DNA from: Telluria mixta
Lineage (GTDB): Bacteria > Pseudomonadota > Gammaproteobacteria > Burkholderiales > Burkholderiaceae_D
Assembly: GCF_029223865.1 (NCBI RefSeq)
Contig: NZ_CP119520.1
Location: 248,001 to 312,000, forward strand
Reading direction: 5' to 3'
Length of the DNA stretch: 64,000 nt
The notes beneath the pieces are model-generated. The model was not told where the DNA came from. It saw only the letters and a list, made by a program, of their open reading frames with translations, and did not search any database. The number at the start of each line of letters is the position of its first letter. The first letter of the stretch is position 1. This document shows, in pieces, positions 43,794 to 53,084 of the stretch. Made by a program: the position numbers and the translations under genes.

Positions 43794-44302
43794 TGGAAGA
43801 ACCGAACCGCCTGCGGCGCGCCCTGCGCCACCTGCTCAGTACACGCAACGAGGCCGAGCGCGCGTTCCCGTCCGAAGCGCTGACGGCGATCACGGAAGCC
43901 ATCACGGCGGGCGAGCAGACGCACCGCGGCGAAGTGCGGCTGATCGTCGAAAAGGGCTTGCCGCTGTCGCTGGCCTGGGCCGGCGTGACGACGCGCCAGC
44001 GCGCCATCGCCCTGTTCGCCGACTATGGCATCTGGGATACCGAAGACAACTGCGGCGTGTTGATCTACGTGAATCTTGCAGATCGGAAAGTCGATATCAT
44101 TGCCGACCGGGGCATCGACCGCAAGATCGACGCGGCCACGTGGCAAGGCGTATGCGACACGATGACGCGCGGCTTTGCCCGCGGTGAGTTCCACGCGGCG
44201 ACCTTGGCCGCGATCGCCCAGGTGAACCAGCTGCTGCGCCAGCATTTCCCGTCCGGCGGGGCGCGGCCAAATGAATTGCCGGACCGGCCCGTGATGCTCT
44301 GA
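43793..44302 (+). CDS. TPM domain protein, second copy
   Basis: 169 residues from the ATG that overlaps the preceding stop by one base. A TPM-like domain covers most of it (RAFPSEALTAITEAITAGEQTHRGEVRLIVEKG and LFADYGIWDTEDNCGVLIYVNLADRKVDIIADRGID). It has no signal peptide or transmembrane helix, so it may work on the inner face. Third gene of the lemA-TPM-TPM operon. Confidence 0.88.
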   Translation: MEEPNRLRRALRHLLSTRNEAERAFPSEALTAITEAITAGEQTHRGEVRLIVEKGLPLSLAWAGVTTRQRAIALFADYGIWDTEDNCGVLIYVNLADRKVDIIADRGIDRKIDAATWQGVCDTMTRGFARGEFHAATLAAIAQVNQLLRQHFPSGGARPNELPDRPVML

Positions 44303-44371
44303 CCGGCCACTGGTCCTGCAGACGGCCGCTACAATGGCGGCCTTTTCTTTTCACCGCAGCAGCGAGGACCC

Positions 44372-45148
44372 ATGAAACTGACCCAGAAAACCGCCATCGT
44401 CACCGGAGCCAGCCAGGGCATCGGCCTGGCGTGCGCCGAACGCCTCGTGCGCGAGGGCGCGCGCGTGATGCTCGTCGACGTGCGCCCCGAAGGCGCGGCC
44501 GCGGCCGAGGCGCTGGGCGACGCTGCCCGCTTCTTCCAGGCGGACGTGAGCATCAAAGCCGAGGTCGATGCGATGGTGGCCGCCACCCTGGCCGCGTTCG
44601 GCCACATCGACATCCTCGTCAACAATGCCGGCGTGACGCATGCCGCCGATTTCCTCGACCTGGCCGAAGACGATTTCGACCGCGTCCTGCGCATCAACCT
44701 GAAATCGATGTTCCTGTGCAGCCAGGCCTGTGCGCGCGAGATGGTCAAACGGCAAGATACGCAACAACGCGGCTGCATCATCAACATGTCGAGCGTGAAC
44801 GCGGAGCTAACGATTCCCAACCAGATCCCATACGTCGTGTCCAAGGGCGGGGTCAACCAGCTCACGCGCGTGACGGCGATCAGCCTGGCCCAGCATGGCA
44901 TCCGGGTCAACGCGATCGGTCCGGGCACGATCCTGACGGAACTGGCGAAAAAGGCCGTCCTGGGCAGCCCGGAAGCACGCCACACGATCCTGTCGCGCAC
45001 GCCGCTGGGCCGTTGCGGCGAACCGGAAGAAATCGCCGCCATCGCCGCATTCCTCGCCAGCGACGACGCGTCGTACATGACGGGCCAGACGCTGTATGCG
45101 GACGGCGGCCGCATGGCGCTGAATTATACGGTGCCGGTCAAGGAATGA
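44372..45148 (+). CDS. SDR-family oxidoreductase
   Basis: 258 residues, classical SDR. TAIVTGASQGIGLACAERL is the TGxxxGxG cofactor motif, NNAGVTHA and the catalytic S/Y/K are present (NMSSVNAEL, then YVVSKGGVNQLTR). GRCGEPEEIAAIAAFLASDDASYMTGQTLYADGG is the C-terminal signature of the dehydrogenase/reductase group (glucose-dehydrogenase-like or FabG-like). The substrate is unknown. A terminator lies downstream. Confidence 0.9.
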   Translation: MKLTQKTAIVTGASQGIGLACAERLVREGARVMLVDVRPEGAAAAEALGDAARFFQADVSIKAEVDAMVAATLAAFGHIDILVNNAGVTHAADFLDLAEDDFDRVLRINLKSMFLCSQACAREMVKRQDTQQRGCIINMSSVNAELTIPNQIPYVVSKGGVNQLTRVTAISLAQHGIRVNAIGPGTILTELAKKAVLGSPEARHTILSRTPLGRCGEPEEIAAIAAFLASDDASYMTGQTLYADGGRMALNYTVPVKE

Positions 45149-45274
45149 ATGGCGAGCTCAACCATTATCAACCGGCGTGATGACAGGTATCCGAATTCAT
45201 CATTGGACACGCATATCGCGCCGCAACATAATGGCACCTGTCTCCACTATTCTCCTCCAAGAAAATAGTTTTGA

Positions 45275-45301
45275 AGCCCGCAACCAGCGGGCTTTTTTTT
45301 T
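45275..45301 (+). terminator. Rho-independent terminator after the SDR gene
   Basis: AGCCCGC (45275-45281) pairs with GCGGGCT (45287-45293), then TTTTTTTT. Confidence 0.85.
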
Positions 45302-45410
45302 ATCCGTGTCACGCATCGTGACCAATCCCATCCGAAAACGTTCCGGCGCAAAGGGGCACACCCTTGAGATGTGTCATGGTCCTTTAACATTGTGTCTTTA
45401 TACTGGGTTC

Positions 45411-45541
45411 ATCTGCATACACGCAACCGATATGCGTGATCGCAGAAGGTGTGCCGCCCCGCGGCACACCGCACCGGATTCTGCGTCTCTTGGCCCGATC
45501 TTGGGTTGTGCCCGTCCTCCGTTGGCGGGCATTTTTTTTTG
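45411..45541 (+). ncRNA. Candidate small RNA or orphan leader
   Basis: A 130-base stretch between two terminators without a convincing reading frame. TATACT (45399-45404) could be a -10 box. The transcript would contain a long stem (GGTGTGCCG with CGGCACACC, enclosed by GCAGAA with TTCTGC) and end in a terminator at 45509-45541 (TGCCCG pairing CGGGCA, then nine T). No -35 box of quality is seen and I do not recognise an RNA family. The rest of the 541-base gap (45149-45689) shows no gene. Confidence 0.35.
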
Positions 45542-45598
45542 TTCCGTATTCTTGTTGTTGTGTTCGCCACGCACTGCACAATTTTTTTGTTGTCGTAC

Positions 45599-45626
45599 TT
45601 GAATCATCTCAGGATTCCGCTATGAT
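45599..45626 (+). promoter_or_regulatory. Sigma-70-like promoter of the CxxC protein gene
   Basis: TTGAAT (45599-45604), 16 bases, TATGAT (45621-45626). It lies 64 bases before the ATG at 45690, downstream of the candidate RNA terminator. Confidence 0.55.
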
Positions 45627-45689
45627 GAAATTCGCGCCTCGCGTTTTTTACAGTCGCGCGGGGATAAGACACAATAAGGAGCCGGTCCA

Positions 45690-46013
45690 ATGACGTTACC
45701 CGTACCTGAAACGATGTCGCCACCCCTGCAACACGCCGAACCATCGCGCCGCCGGCACGCGGAACCGGAAGACTGTCTGGTTCTCAGCGAGCTCAATCCG
45801 CGCATGGTCATCGACCACCTCGACGATGAAGGGCAACCTCTTCACGTACTGACTTTCGGCAGTGTCCGAGAGATCTGTCCCAAATGCCAGAGCGGCCACC
45901 TGAAACTGGTCCTGCGCCAGTCCGCCGTGCGCGTGGCCCACCTGTTCTGCACCGACTGCGCCAGCTGTTTCGACGCCCATTACCCGAACGGCGCCCCCGC
46001 CCTCACGATCTGA
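45690..46013 (+). CDS. Small zinc-ribbon-like protein, 107 residues
   Basis: Starts MTLPVPETMSPPLQHAE after an AAGGAG site. Residues 62-92 have two CxxC pairs (EICPKCQSGHLKL and HLFCTDCASCFDAHYP) able to bind one zinc. The first 50 residues are polar and probably disordered. No family recognised; similar small proteins are frequent in Massilia-type genomes. Confidence 0.7.
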   Translation: MTLPVPETMSPPLQHAEPSRRRHAEPEDCLVLSELNPRMVIDHLDDEGQPLHVLTFGSVREICPKCQSGHLKLVLRQSAVRVAHLFCTDCASCFDAHYPNGAPALTI

Positions 46014-46120
46014 GGCCCGGGCGTCCCGCCTCGACTGATGGGGCGTGGTACCGCACACGTGTCTTTGTGCAAGTGCACAACGAGCATGGTAAGGTGAGCG
46101 CTTTTGCGAGCCGCCTTGCC

Positions 46121-46522
46121 ATGACGCCGCACTCATTCAATTTCCTGCAGAATCCGCGCTTGCACCTGCTGTGCCTTGCAGCGGCCATCCTGATCTACCT
46201 GACCATCATTACGGCCGGCAACGTCCCAGGCTTCCGTGCCGACGTCGGCGCCTACGCACCGGGAGCGGTCCTGCACTCGATCGCCTATGCCGTACTGGCC
46301 GCGCTGTGGTTCGGCGGCAGCCGCGGCACGCCGCTGGCACGCGCCTGCAAGGCCGTGCTGGCGATCGCCGCGATGGGCGCGGGCGACGAGTACGTGCAGA
46401 GTTTCTTTCCCTACCGCGGCGCCAGCGTGCACGACTGGGCCGTCGACGTCAGCGCCGCCATCGTCGCGAGCAGCGTGATGGCTCTGCTGGCAGCGCGCAT
46501 CGCCGTCGGCGTGCGACGCTGA
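46121..46522 (+). CDS. VanZ-like small membrane protein
   Basis: 133 residues with about four hydrophobic segments (LHLLCLAAAILIYLTIITAG; VLHSIAYAVLAALWFGG; ACKAVLAIAAMGAGDEYVQSF; WAVDVSAAIVASSVMALLAA). GDEYVQSFFPYRGASVHDWAVDVSA is the VanZ-family signature, which in relatives affects glycopeptide tolerance or envelope processes. A GTG at 46094 is an alternative start. Confidence 0.75.
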   Translation: MTPHSFNFLQNPRLHLLCLAAAILIYLTIITAGNVPGFRADVGAYAPGAVLHSIAYAVLAALWFGGSRGTPLARACKAVLAIAAMGAGDEYVQSFFPYRGASVHDWAVDVSAAIVASSVMALLAARIAVGVRR

Positions 46523-46676
46523 GCCGCCGCCGCACTTCCCCGCGCTACAACTTTGACGTGGCTCATGCTCAACGTCAGGCAGTTTGAACGCCGATACCGA
46601 ACACGCCTCTTACCAAAGTGGCACGCGGCATCGTCACTCATCTAACCTGACACTATCCCCTCAGAAGGAGTTGATC

Positions 46677-47339
46677 ATGAAGCAAAAACACCAGAGCGTC
46701 TTCCTGGCGGGCTTGCTGGCGCTCGCAGTCGGGCTGTCCGCGTGCAGTTCCTGGCGCGGCGGCACGGGCAGCAGCGGCAGCAGCGGCGCCGCCGGCGAGA
46801 CGGGCAGCAGCGGCACGGCCACGGGCACGTCGACCAGCGGCGGCATGTCGGGCACCGGCGGCGGCACCGGATCGCAGGGCTCGGGCAGCTGGGGTGGCGG
46901 CAGCAGTTCCTCGGGCTCGTCCGGCTCGTCCGGTTCCTCCGGCAGCTCCGGCGCCGCGGGCAGCTCGAGCGGGTACGACACGTCCGGCTCGCAAGGCACG
47001 TCCGGCATGATGCAGGACCAGGGTGCCGCCACCGGCAGCCAGAGCAGCACCGGCGCGTCGGCCGGCGGCACGTCCGCGTCCAGCACGAGCCCGAACGCCA
47101 CCGTCGCCGCCATCGAAGTCATGCCCCGGTCGAGCAGCGCCGCCACCGAAGGCGAAAGCAGCGCCAGCGCCGCCATGGGCAGCAGCTCGGGCGGCACAAC
47201 CGGTTCTTCCCCCGACCGCATCTATCGCGTCACCCTGCGCATGGACGACGGCAGCACGCAGGTCGTGACCCAGCAGACGACGCCGGATTTCCGCACGGGC
47301 GACCGGGTCAGCCTCGCAGGCGGCGTCATACAGCACTGA
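46677..47339 (+). CDS. Ser/Gly-rich lipoprotein
   Basis: 220 residues with a lipoprotein signal ending LSACSSW (Cys at about 23) after a strong AGAAGGAG site. Residues 25-170 are a low-complexity Gly/Ser/Thr linker (GSSGSSGAAGE, SSSGSSGSSGS). The last 40 residues (YRVTLRMDDGSTQVVTQQTTPDFRTGDRV) form a small beta domain like that ending SlyB/glycine-zipper lipoproteins. Probably outer-membrane anchored with a flexible spacer. Confidence 0.75.
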   Translation: MKQKHQSVFLAGLLALAVGLSACSSWRGGTGSSGSSGAAGETGSSGTATGTSTSGGMSGTGGGTGSQGSGSWGGGSSSSGSSGSSGSSGSSGAAGSSSGYDTSGSQGTSGMMQDQGAATGSQSSTGASAGGTSASSTSPNATVAAIEVMPRSSSAATEGESSASAAMGSSSGGTTGSSPDRIYRVTLRMDDGSTQVVTQQTTPDFRTGDRVSLAGGVIQH

Positions 47340-47393
47340 GCAGCACTGAGCAGCACCGGGCACGGCGCTGACGGCGCGCCCGGATGCGCCCGC

Positions 47394-49976
47394 CTATTCC
47401 GAACTCGCCTTCTGCGCCCGCGCGCGCTTGGCATGCACGATGTCGGCGCCGCGCTTGCCGGCCAGCAGGGCGTGGTCGGAGTTGTAGTATTCCCATTCGC
47501 TGTAGCGGCCGACGAGGGTGATGTCGAACTGCTTCAGCCACGCCTTGCACGTCTCGACGTTGCGGGCGCGCGCATGGTCGTACAGCACGTAGGCGTACGG
47601 CATGTCGACCTGGTTCGCGGCCAGGATCGTGTCGCCGTCCTGGATCATGCCGACCTTGCGGCAATCCTGGATGATGTGCTCGATCAGCGCCTCGCCGTCG
47701 ACGGGCAGCGGTTTATACGGCGAATACGAAATCTCGCAGGTGAAGCCGAAGCAACCCGGCGGATTACAGCCGGGGCTCGCATTGCCCTGCACGAAGATGC
47801 GGTGGAAGATCGTATCTTCCGGATAGTAGATCCAGTGCTTGTCGGTGGCGACGCGGTCGATGCCGATGTTCACGCAGCGGATCGACACGTGGCGCAGCCC
47901 CTTCGCCGCCGCCCTCACCTCTTCCGGCGCCTCGTTGCCGATCGCCTTGATCAGCTCCGGCAGCGGCATCGTGGAAATCAGGTCGTCGTAGCGGAAGCGG
48001 CGCCCGTCGCGCAGGGCGACGATGTGTTCGCGCGGCAGCACCTGCACGACGTCGGCATTCAGCTCGATCTTGCCCTTGATGTGCGGCAGGAAGCCATTCA
48101 TCAGGGCCTGGAAGCCGCCCTTCAGCGGATAGCCGAAACGGGCGTTCGGGCCCAGCGGTTTCGGCGACGGTTCCAGCGCGCCCTGGATGATTTCTTCCAG
48201 GTTCGGCAAGGGCACGCGGCCGCCCAGCCATGACGTCTCCATCTCGGACAGCGGCACCGTCCAGATCTTGCGGTTGTACGGGATCGCGAAGTGTTTCGCG
48301 ATCCCCTTGCCCCACACCTTGTAGATGAACTGTTCGAAGTTCTTCACTTCACCTTTTACGGAACGGTCGGTGTTGCACACGTCCGTCGTGCCGTCGGCGC
48401 AGCAGTCGTCGACGGCTTGCGCGGCGGCAGTCTTGCCCTCGGCGCTTTCGTAGCGGGCTTCGATCGCGCCCATGATGCATTCCGTGACGACCTTCGGCGG
48501 CAGGCCGTACAGCGCGCCCTGGAACGGATAGCGGGTGTAGACACCCTTGCTGTAGACCCACGCTTCGCGGTTCTGCCAGTGCACGTTATCGCCCAGCAGC
48601 ACCTCGTACATCTTGAGCACGTACGGGTCGTTCGAGAACATGATGTGGCCCGCGTAATCGAACGTGAAGCCATTGTCCTCGATGGAGCGGCACCAGCCGC
48701 CGATGGACTCGTTGCGGTCCAGCAGCAGCGTATCGGCGCCGAGGTGGTAAGCGGCCGACAGGCCGGTCGGTCCGCCGCCGATAACTATAGCTCCCACGTG
48801 CGGCTCGTGCGCGCGCAGCGGGTTCACTTTCGAACCGGCGTCGGCGGCATCGAGGCTGCGCGGCGTGGCGCGCCGGTCCGTATGCGGCGGGGCCGTGTCG
48901 ATCAGCTCGCGCATGCGCGCGGCCGTGTTGTCCCACGACGTGGCGGCGACGACGGCCTGCATCGCGTCGACCATGTGGCGGCGCTGCTCCGGCGTCTGCG
49001 CGAGCGCCGCTTCGCAGGCGGCGACGAATTCGTCGGCGGTGGACGCAATGGCGACCACGTGGCCGTAGGGATTGGCGACGTCGGCGATCGGCGTGCTGAC
49101 GATCGGCAGTTGCGCCGCCATGTATTCGAGGACCTTGGTGGGACTGATGAATTTCGTCGCCTCGTTGATGGCGAACGGCATCAGGCACACGTCCCAGCCG
49201 GCCAGCAGATCCGGCAATGCCGAGTATGGCTGCTGGCCCAGGTAGTGGATGTTGGGGCGGCGTGGAAGACGCTCCGGATCGATCTTGACGACCGGTCCGG
49301 CCAGCACGACCTGCCACTCGGGATGGGCATCGGCAACGGCGCCGACGAGATCCGGGTCGAAGCGCTCGTCCAGCACGCCGTAGAAGCCCAGGCGCGGGCG
49401 CGGAATGGCGTCCTGCTGCGGATGCGTGCGCGTGCGGTCCAGCGCCTGCTGGAAGTGCACGACATCGACGCTGCTGGAAAAACAGTGCACGTTCGGGTGG
49501 CGGTTGCGCTTGGCCTCGTACAGGCTGGGGCCGCCGGCGAACACGAGGTCGGCGATGGAGAGCAGCGCGCTTTCACGCTGCAGCAATTGTTTGGGCGGAT
49601 TCCGGAACGAGGCCAGCTCGTCCATGCAGTCGTACACGACAAGCGCGGGCCGCAGCGATTGCAGCAGCGGCAGGGCCATCGGCGTATAGAACCACGCGAC
49701 GACTTCTTCTCCTGGCGGTGCCAGCTGCGCCACCATGGGCTGGAGCAGCCGCAGCTGTTCGTCGTGGAAGCCGGCCGCCTGGATCGGCGTGTGCGCACGG
49801 CACACGGTCACGTTCGGCGCGGGACTCGATCGTTCCATGAACGGTGCGCCGTCATCGTGGACCGGTTCTTCGACGAACAGGACCGGATAATGCTGCGCCA
49901 GGCGCGACAGCAGATGCTGCGGCCGCTGGAACACGAAATCCCAGCGCAGGTGACTGAAAACGACGATCGTGGACAT
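47394..49976 (-). CDS. Fusion of glycosyltransferase and UDP-galactopyranose-mutase-like FAD protein
   Basis: 860 residues from the ATG at 49976, which follows AGAAGGAG. Residues 1-365 are a GT-B-like glycosyltransferase (TIVVFSHLRWDFVFQRPQHLL; EATKFISPTKVLEYMAAQLPIVST in the donor-binding half). Residues 394-850 are an FAD/NAD-binding oxidoreductase with GGGPTGLSAAYHL near 400 and YAGHIMFSNDPYVL, related to UDP-galactopyranose mutase and amine oxidases. No signal peptide. The GT-to-FAD fusion suggests coupled processing of a sugar nucleotide and its transfer, possibly galactofuranose. It is downstream of the galT-galK-GH2 block on the same strand; the 211-base gap between holds no gene. Confidence 0.83.
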   Translation of the reverse strand: MSTIVVFSHLRWDFVFQRPQHLLSRLAQHYPVLFVEEPVHDDGAPFMERSSPAPNVTVCRAHTPIQAAGFHDEQLRLLQPMVAQLAPPGEEVVAWFYTPMALPLLQSLRPALVVYDCMDELASFRNPPKQLLQRESALLSIADLVFAGGPSLYEAKRNRHPNVHCFSSSVDVVHFQQALDRTRTHPQQDAIPRPRLGFYGVLDERFDPDLVGAVADAHPEWQVVLAGPVVKIDPERLPRRPNIHYLGQQPYSALPDLLAGWDVCLMPFAINEATKFISPTKVLEYMAAQLPIVSTPIADVANPYGHVVAIASTADEFVAACEAALAQTPEQRRHMVDAMQAVVAATSWDNTAARMRELIDTAPPHTDRRATPRSLDAADAGSKVNPLRAHEPHVGAIVIGGGPTGLSAAYHLGADTLLLDRNESIGGWCRSIEDNGFTFDYAGHIMFSNDPYVLKMYEVLLGDNVHWQNREAWVYSKGVYTRYPFQGALYGLPPKVVTECIMGAIEARYESAEGKTAAAQAVDDCCADGTTDVCNTDRSVKGEVKNFEQFIYKVWGKGIAKHFAIPYNRKIWTVPLSEMETSWLGGRVPLPNLEEIIQGALEPSPKPLGPNARFGYPLKGGFQALMNGFLPHIKGKIELNADVVQVLPREHIVALRDGRRFRYDDLISTMPLPELIKAIGNEAPEEVRAAAKGLRHVSIRCVNIGIDRVATDKHWIYYPEDTIFHRIFVQGNASPGCNPPGCFGFTCEISYSPYKPLPVDGEALIEHIIQDCRKVGMIQDGDTILAANQVDMPYAYVLYDHARARNVETCKAWLKQFDITLVGRYSEWEYYNSDHALLAGKRGADIVHAKRARAQKASSE

Positions 49977-50187
49977 GATGGCTCCTTCTCGCCCGCGCGG
50001 GCGTTCAGTTGATCGGTGGCGTGGGCCGGCCGCCCGCGCCGCGGCGCGGCGTCGAACGCTCTGCGCGCGGTACGGACGAGCGAACCCGTCCACAGCGCGA
50101 CCATGCGTAGCCGCGCTGCGATGGGGCGGGCGCCCTGAGGGTGCCGTGCTCGCGTCGGGGTTCGGAGCGCGCCGGGCGGCGCCTGGA

Positions 50188-51996
50188 TCAGGCTGGGCCC
50201 GGCTTGTCTCCCTCCTCTTCCACGTCCTTGGGTTCGAGGGCGACGTTGCGCGTCGCCGCGCTGATCACCTCGAACGGCAGCTTGGGTGTACGGTCCGCGT
50301 TGAGCAGGCCGTTCGCTTCCTGGAACGTGTCGGCGAACTGGGTATAGCAGAAGCCGCTGAACATGAAGGTCTCGTTGACCACCTTCAGCAGATCTCGGTA
50401 CAGCGCGTGATAGCTCTCGGCCGTATGGGCACGGGTATAGCCCCACGTGCCGTCCTCGGGCGTCGCGTTCGGATCGAATGCGATGCCGCCGAATTCGGTA
50501 AGCACGATGGGCTGGCCGCGGTGCGGGAAGCCGTCCAAGGTGAGGATGCGTCCGCCAGGGCGGCGCTGGTCGAACAGCGTGCGCACGGGGTCGGAGACCT
50601 CGTAGCGCGCCTTCAGCTTGTCGGGGTTGCAGTCGTAGTCATGGATGCCGAGGATGTCGGTGGCCGACGCTTCCCAGCCGTCGTTGCCGATCACCGGGCG
50701 GGTCGAATCGAGGGTGCGCGTCAGGTGGTACAGCGCCTCGACCGCGTTGCGGTGCGCCTGGGTCAGCGTCAGGTTCGGCACGCCCCAGGATTCGTTGAAC
50801 GGCACCCACACGATGATGCACGGGTGGCTGTAGTCGCGCTCGATGGCTTCCGTCCATTCCTTGACCATGCGCGTGATCGCGCGCGGGGCGAAGCGGTAGG
50901 CCGACGGCATCTCTTCCCACACGAGCAGGCCCAGCCTGTCGGCCCAGTACAGGTAGCGCGGGTCCTCGATCTTCTGGTGCTTGCGCACGCCGTTGAAGCC
51001 CATCAGCTTGGCCAGTTCGACGTCGCGCTTGAGGTGTTCGTCCGACGGCGCCGTCAGGAACGACTCGGTCCAGTAGCCCTGGTCCAGTACGAGGCGCAGC
51101 GGATACGGGCGGCCGTTCAGCAGCAGGCGGTCGCGGTTGATGTGGAACGAGCGCAGCGCCGTGTACGACTTCACGTGGTCGACGATCTTGTCGCCGCAGC
51201 GCAGGATCACCTCGGCGTCCAGCAGCGTGGGGCGCTCCGGGCTCCACAGCAGCTCGTTGCGCGAATCGTCGATGCCGGGGTCGGACAGCGCGATCTTGCG
51301 ATTGGCCTCGCCCGCCAGCAGCTTGTAGTTGTCGTCCGCCAGCAATTGCTTGCCGTGCCAGATCTTGACCTCGACGAACATGTCTTCCTGGATGTCGCCG
51401 CCTGCAAACACTTCGCAGCCGATCTCGAAGGTTTCGAACAGCGGCGTCCAGCGCAGGGTCTGGATGAAGGTGCGCGACACCCGTTCGACCCACACGGTCT
51501 GCCAGATGCCGGTCGTGCGCGGATACCAGATCGAATGCGGTTCCAGCAGCCAGTCCTGCTTGCCGCGGGGCTTGGCGAGATCGGCCGGGTCGTCCTCGAC
51601 GAACACGGTCACGGTCTGCTTGCCGTCCGCCTTCAGCGCGGGCGTGATGTCGGCACGGAACGGCGTGTGGCCACCCTCGTGCTCGGCCACGAGCTGGCCG
51701 TTGACCCAGACGCGGGCAAAATAATCGACGGCGCCGAAGTGCAGGATGACGCGGTCCTCCGATGGCTTCAGCTCGAAGTCGCGCTCGTACCAGCAGAAGC
51801 GGTGGAAGCCGGTGTCCTGGATGCCGGACATCTCGGTCTCGGGCGCGAACGGGACATTGATTTCGTGGGTCCAGCCGGTGACGCCCTCCGGCATCTTGTT
51901 GACCAGCTCATCGTCGAAACGGAAGCGCCATTTACCGTTCAGGTTGATCCAATTGTCGCGGACCAGCTGCGGGCGGGGATACTCAAACTGGCTCAT
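50188..51996 (-). CDS. Glycoside hydrolase family 2 enzyme
   Basis: 602 residues with the GH2 order: sugar-binding jelly roll (VNVPFAPE-like NVPFAPETEMSG), Ig-like domain, and TIM barrel with the acid/base in FNESWG and the nucleophile in LTEFGG. The barrel is that of beta-galactosidase/beta-glucuronidase relatives; the C terminus is acidic (PKDVEEEGDKPGPA). No signal peptide, so cytoplasmic. Its start overlaps the galK stop by 14 bases, tying it to galactose use; beta-galactosidase activity is inferred. Confidence 0.87.
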   Translation of the reverse strand: MSQFEYPRPQLVRDNWINLNGKWRFRFDDELVNKMPEGVTGWTHEINVPFAPETEMSGIQDTGFHRFCWYERDFELKPSEDRVILHFGAVDYFARVWVNGQLVAEHEGGHTPFRADITPALKADGKQTVTVFVEDDPADLAKPRGKQDWLLEPHSIWYPRTTGIWQTVWVERVSRTFIQTLRWTPLFETFEIGCEVFAGGDIQEDMFVEVKIWHGKQLLADDNYKLLAGEANRKIALSDPGIDDSRNELLWSPERPTLLDAEVILRCGDKIVDHVKSYTALRSFHINRDRLLLNGRPYPLRLVLDQGYWTESFLTAPSDEHLKRDVELAKLMGFNGVRKHQKIEDPRYLYWADRLGLLVWEEMPSAYRFAPRAITRMVKEWTEAIERDYSHPCIIVWVPFNESWGVPNLTLTQAHRNAVEALYHLTRTLDSTRPVIGNDGWEASATDILGIHDYDCNPDKLKARYEVSDPVRTLFDQRRPGGRILTLDGFPHRGQPIVLTEFGGIAFDPNATPEDGTWGYTRAHTAESYHALYRDLLKVVNETFMFSGFCYTQFADTFQEANGLLNADRTPKLPFEVISAATRNVALEPKDVEEEGDKPGPA

Positions 51997-53083
51997 TATT
52001 TTCCTTTCCTTGGGTCGGGACCGGGATCAAAATGCGACCCTGACGTCCTGCTTTGTTGTAGGTGGAGAGTGCAGTTTCCGCTGCCTGTCTTGCTTGTCCG
52101 GTCCGGCATAGAGCCACGGTAGCGCCGCCGAATCCGGCACCGGTCAAGCGTGCACCGAGCACGCCCGGGGCGGCACGCAACGCGGCCACCAGCTGGTCGA
52201 GCTCGGGAATCGAAACCTCGTAGTCGCCGCGCAGGCTTTCGTGCGACGCGTTCATCAGTTCGCCGAAGCGTTCGGCCGACACGCCGCGCGCCGCTTCCAG
52301 CACGCGCAGGTCTTCCAGCACGACGTGGCGCGCGCGCCGGCGCAGCGGCTCGGGCAGCGACTCCACGGCCGCGGGATCGGTCACGTCGCGCAGCGCTTTC
52401 ACGCCCAGCTTGCGCGACGCTTCTTCGCATTCGGCGCGGCGTTCGTTGTACTTGCTGGCGGCCAGCGTGCGCGGCACGCCGGAGTCGACGACGATCAGCT
52501 CCGTCCCTTCCGGCATCGGCACGAGGTGATGTTCGAGCGTGCGCGCATCGATGAACAGCATGTTCCGTTCGTCGCACAGGCTCGACGCCATCTGGTCCAT
52601 GATGCCGCAGTTGACGCGGGCGAATTCGATCTCGGCGCGCTGCGCAATCTGCGCGAGCTTGACGTCGTCGAGGGAGAACCCGAGCAGGTTGCGCATGGCA
52701 CGCAGCATCGCCACTTCGAGCGCCGCCGACGACGACAGCCCGGAGCCGACGGGCAGGTTCGTCGTCACGAACACGCGCAGCGGCGGCACGGTGACGCCCG
52801 TCGCTTCCACGAGGCGGATGCAGCCTTCGATATAGCTGCCGAAGCCCTGCGGCGCGCTGCCGCCCTTCGCCGCGAACGTGACGTTGCCGTCCAGCGTGCC
52901 GGAATACAGGTGGTGCTGGTCGTCGTGGCTGCGCGCAAGGGCGATCTCGGTGCGCTGCGGCGTCGCGACGGGCAGCATGTAGCCGTCGTTGTAGTCCGTG
53001 TGCTCGCCCAGCAGGTTGACGCGGCCGGGGGCCGACGCGAACGCTTCCGGGGCGCCGCCGAAGAAGGTCTCGGGATTGTTCAT
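51983..53083 (-). CDS. galK: Galactokinase
   Basis: 366 residues, GHMP kinase. APGRVNLLGEHTDYNDGYMLP is the galactokinase signature, LPVGSGLSSSAALEVA the ATP motif, and GARLTGAGFGGATVAL the third GHMP motif. The ATG at 53083 sits one base after the preceding stop. It converts galactose to galactose 1-phosphate for GalT. Confidence 0.95.
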   Translation of the reverse strand: MNNPETFFGGAPEAFASAPGRVNLLGEHTDYNDGYMLPVATPQRTEIALARSHDDQHHLYSGTLDGNVTFAAKGGSAPQGFGSYIEGCIRLVEATGVTVPPLRVFVTTNLPVGSGLSSSAALEVAMLRAMRNLLGFSLDDVKLAQIAQRAEIEFARVNCGIMDQMASSLCDERNMLFIDARTLEHHLVPMPEGTELIVVDSGVPRTLAASKYNERRAECEEASRKLGVKALRDVTDPAAVESLPEPLRRRARHVVLEDLRVLEAARGVSAERFGELMNASHESLRGDYEVSIPELDQLVAALRAAPGVLGARLTGAGFGGATVALCRTGQARQAAETALSTYNKAGRQGRILIPVPTQGKENNEPV

Positions 53084-53084
53084 G

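Noticed and set aside
45177..45602. Plus-strand frame of 141 codons across the SDR terminator and candidate RNA
   Set aside because: It runs through two rho-independent terminators and a poly-T tract and has no recognisable domain.
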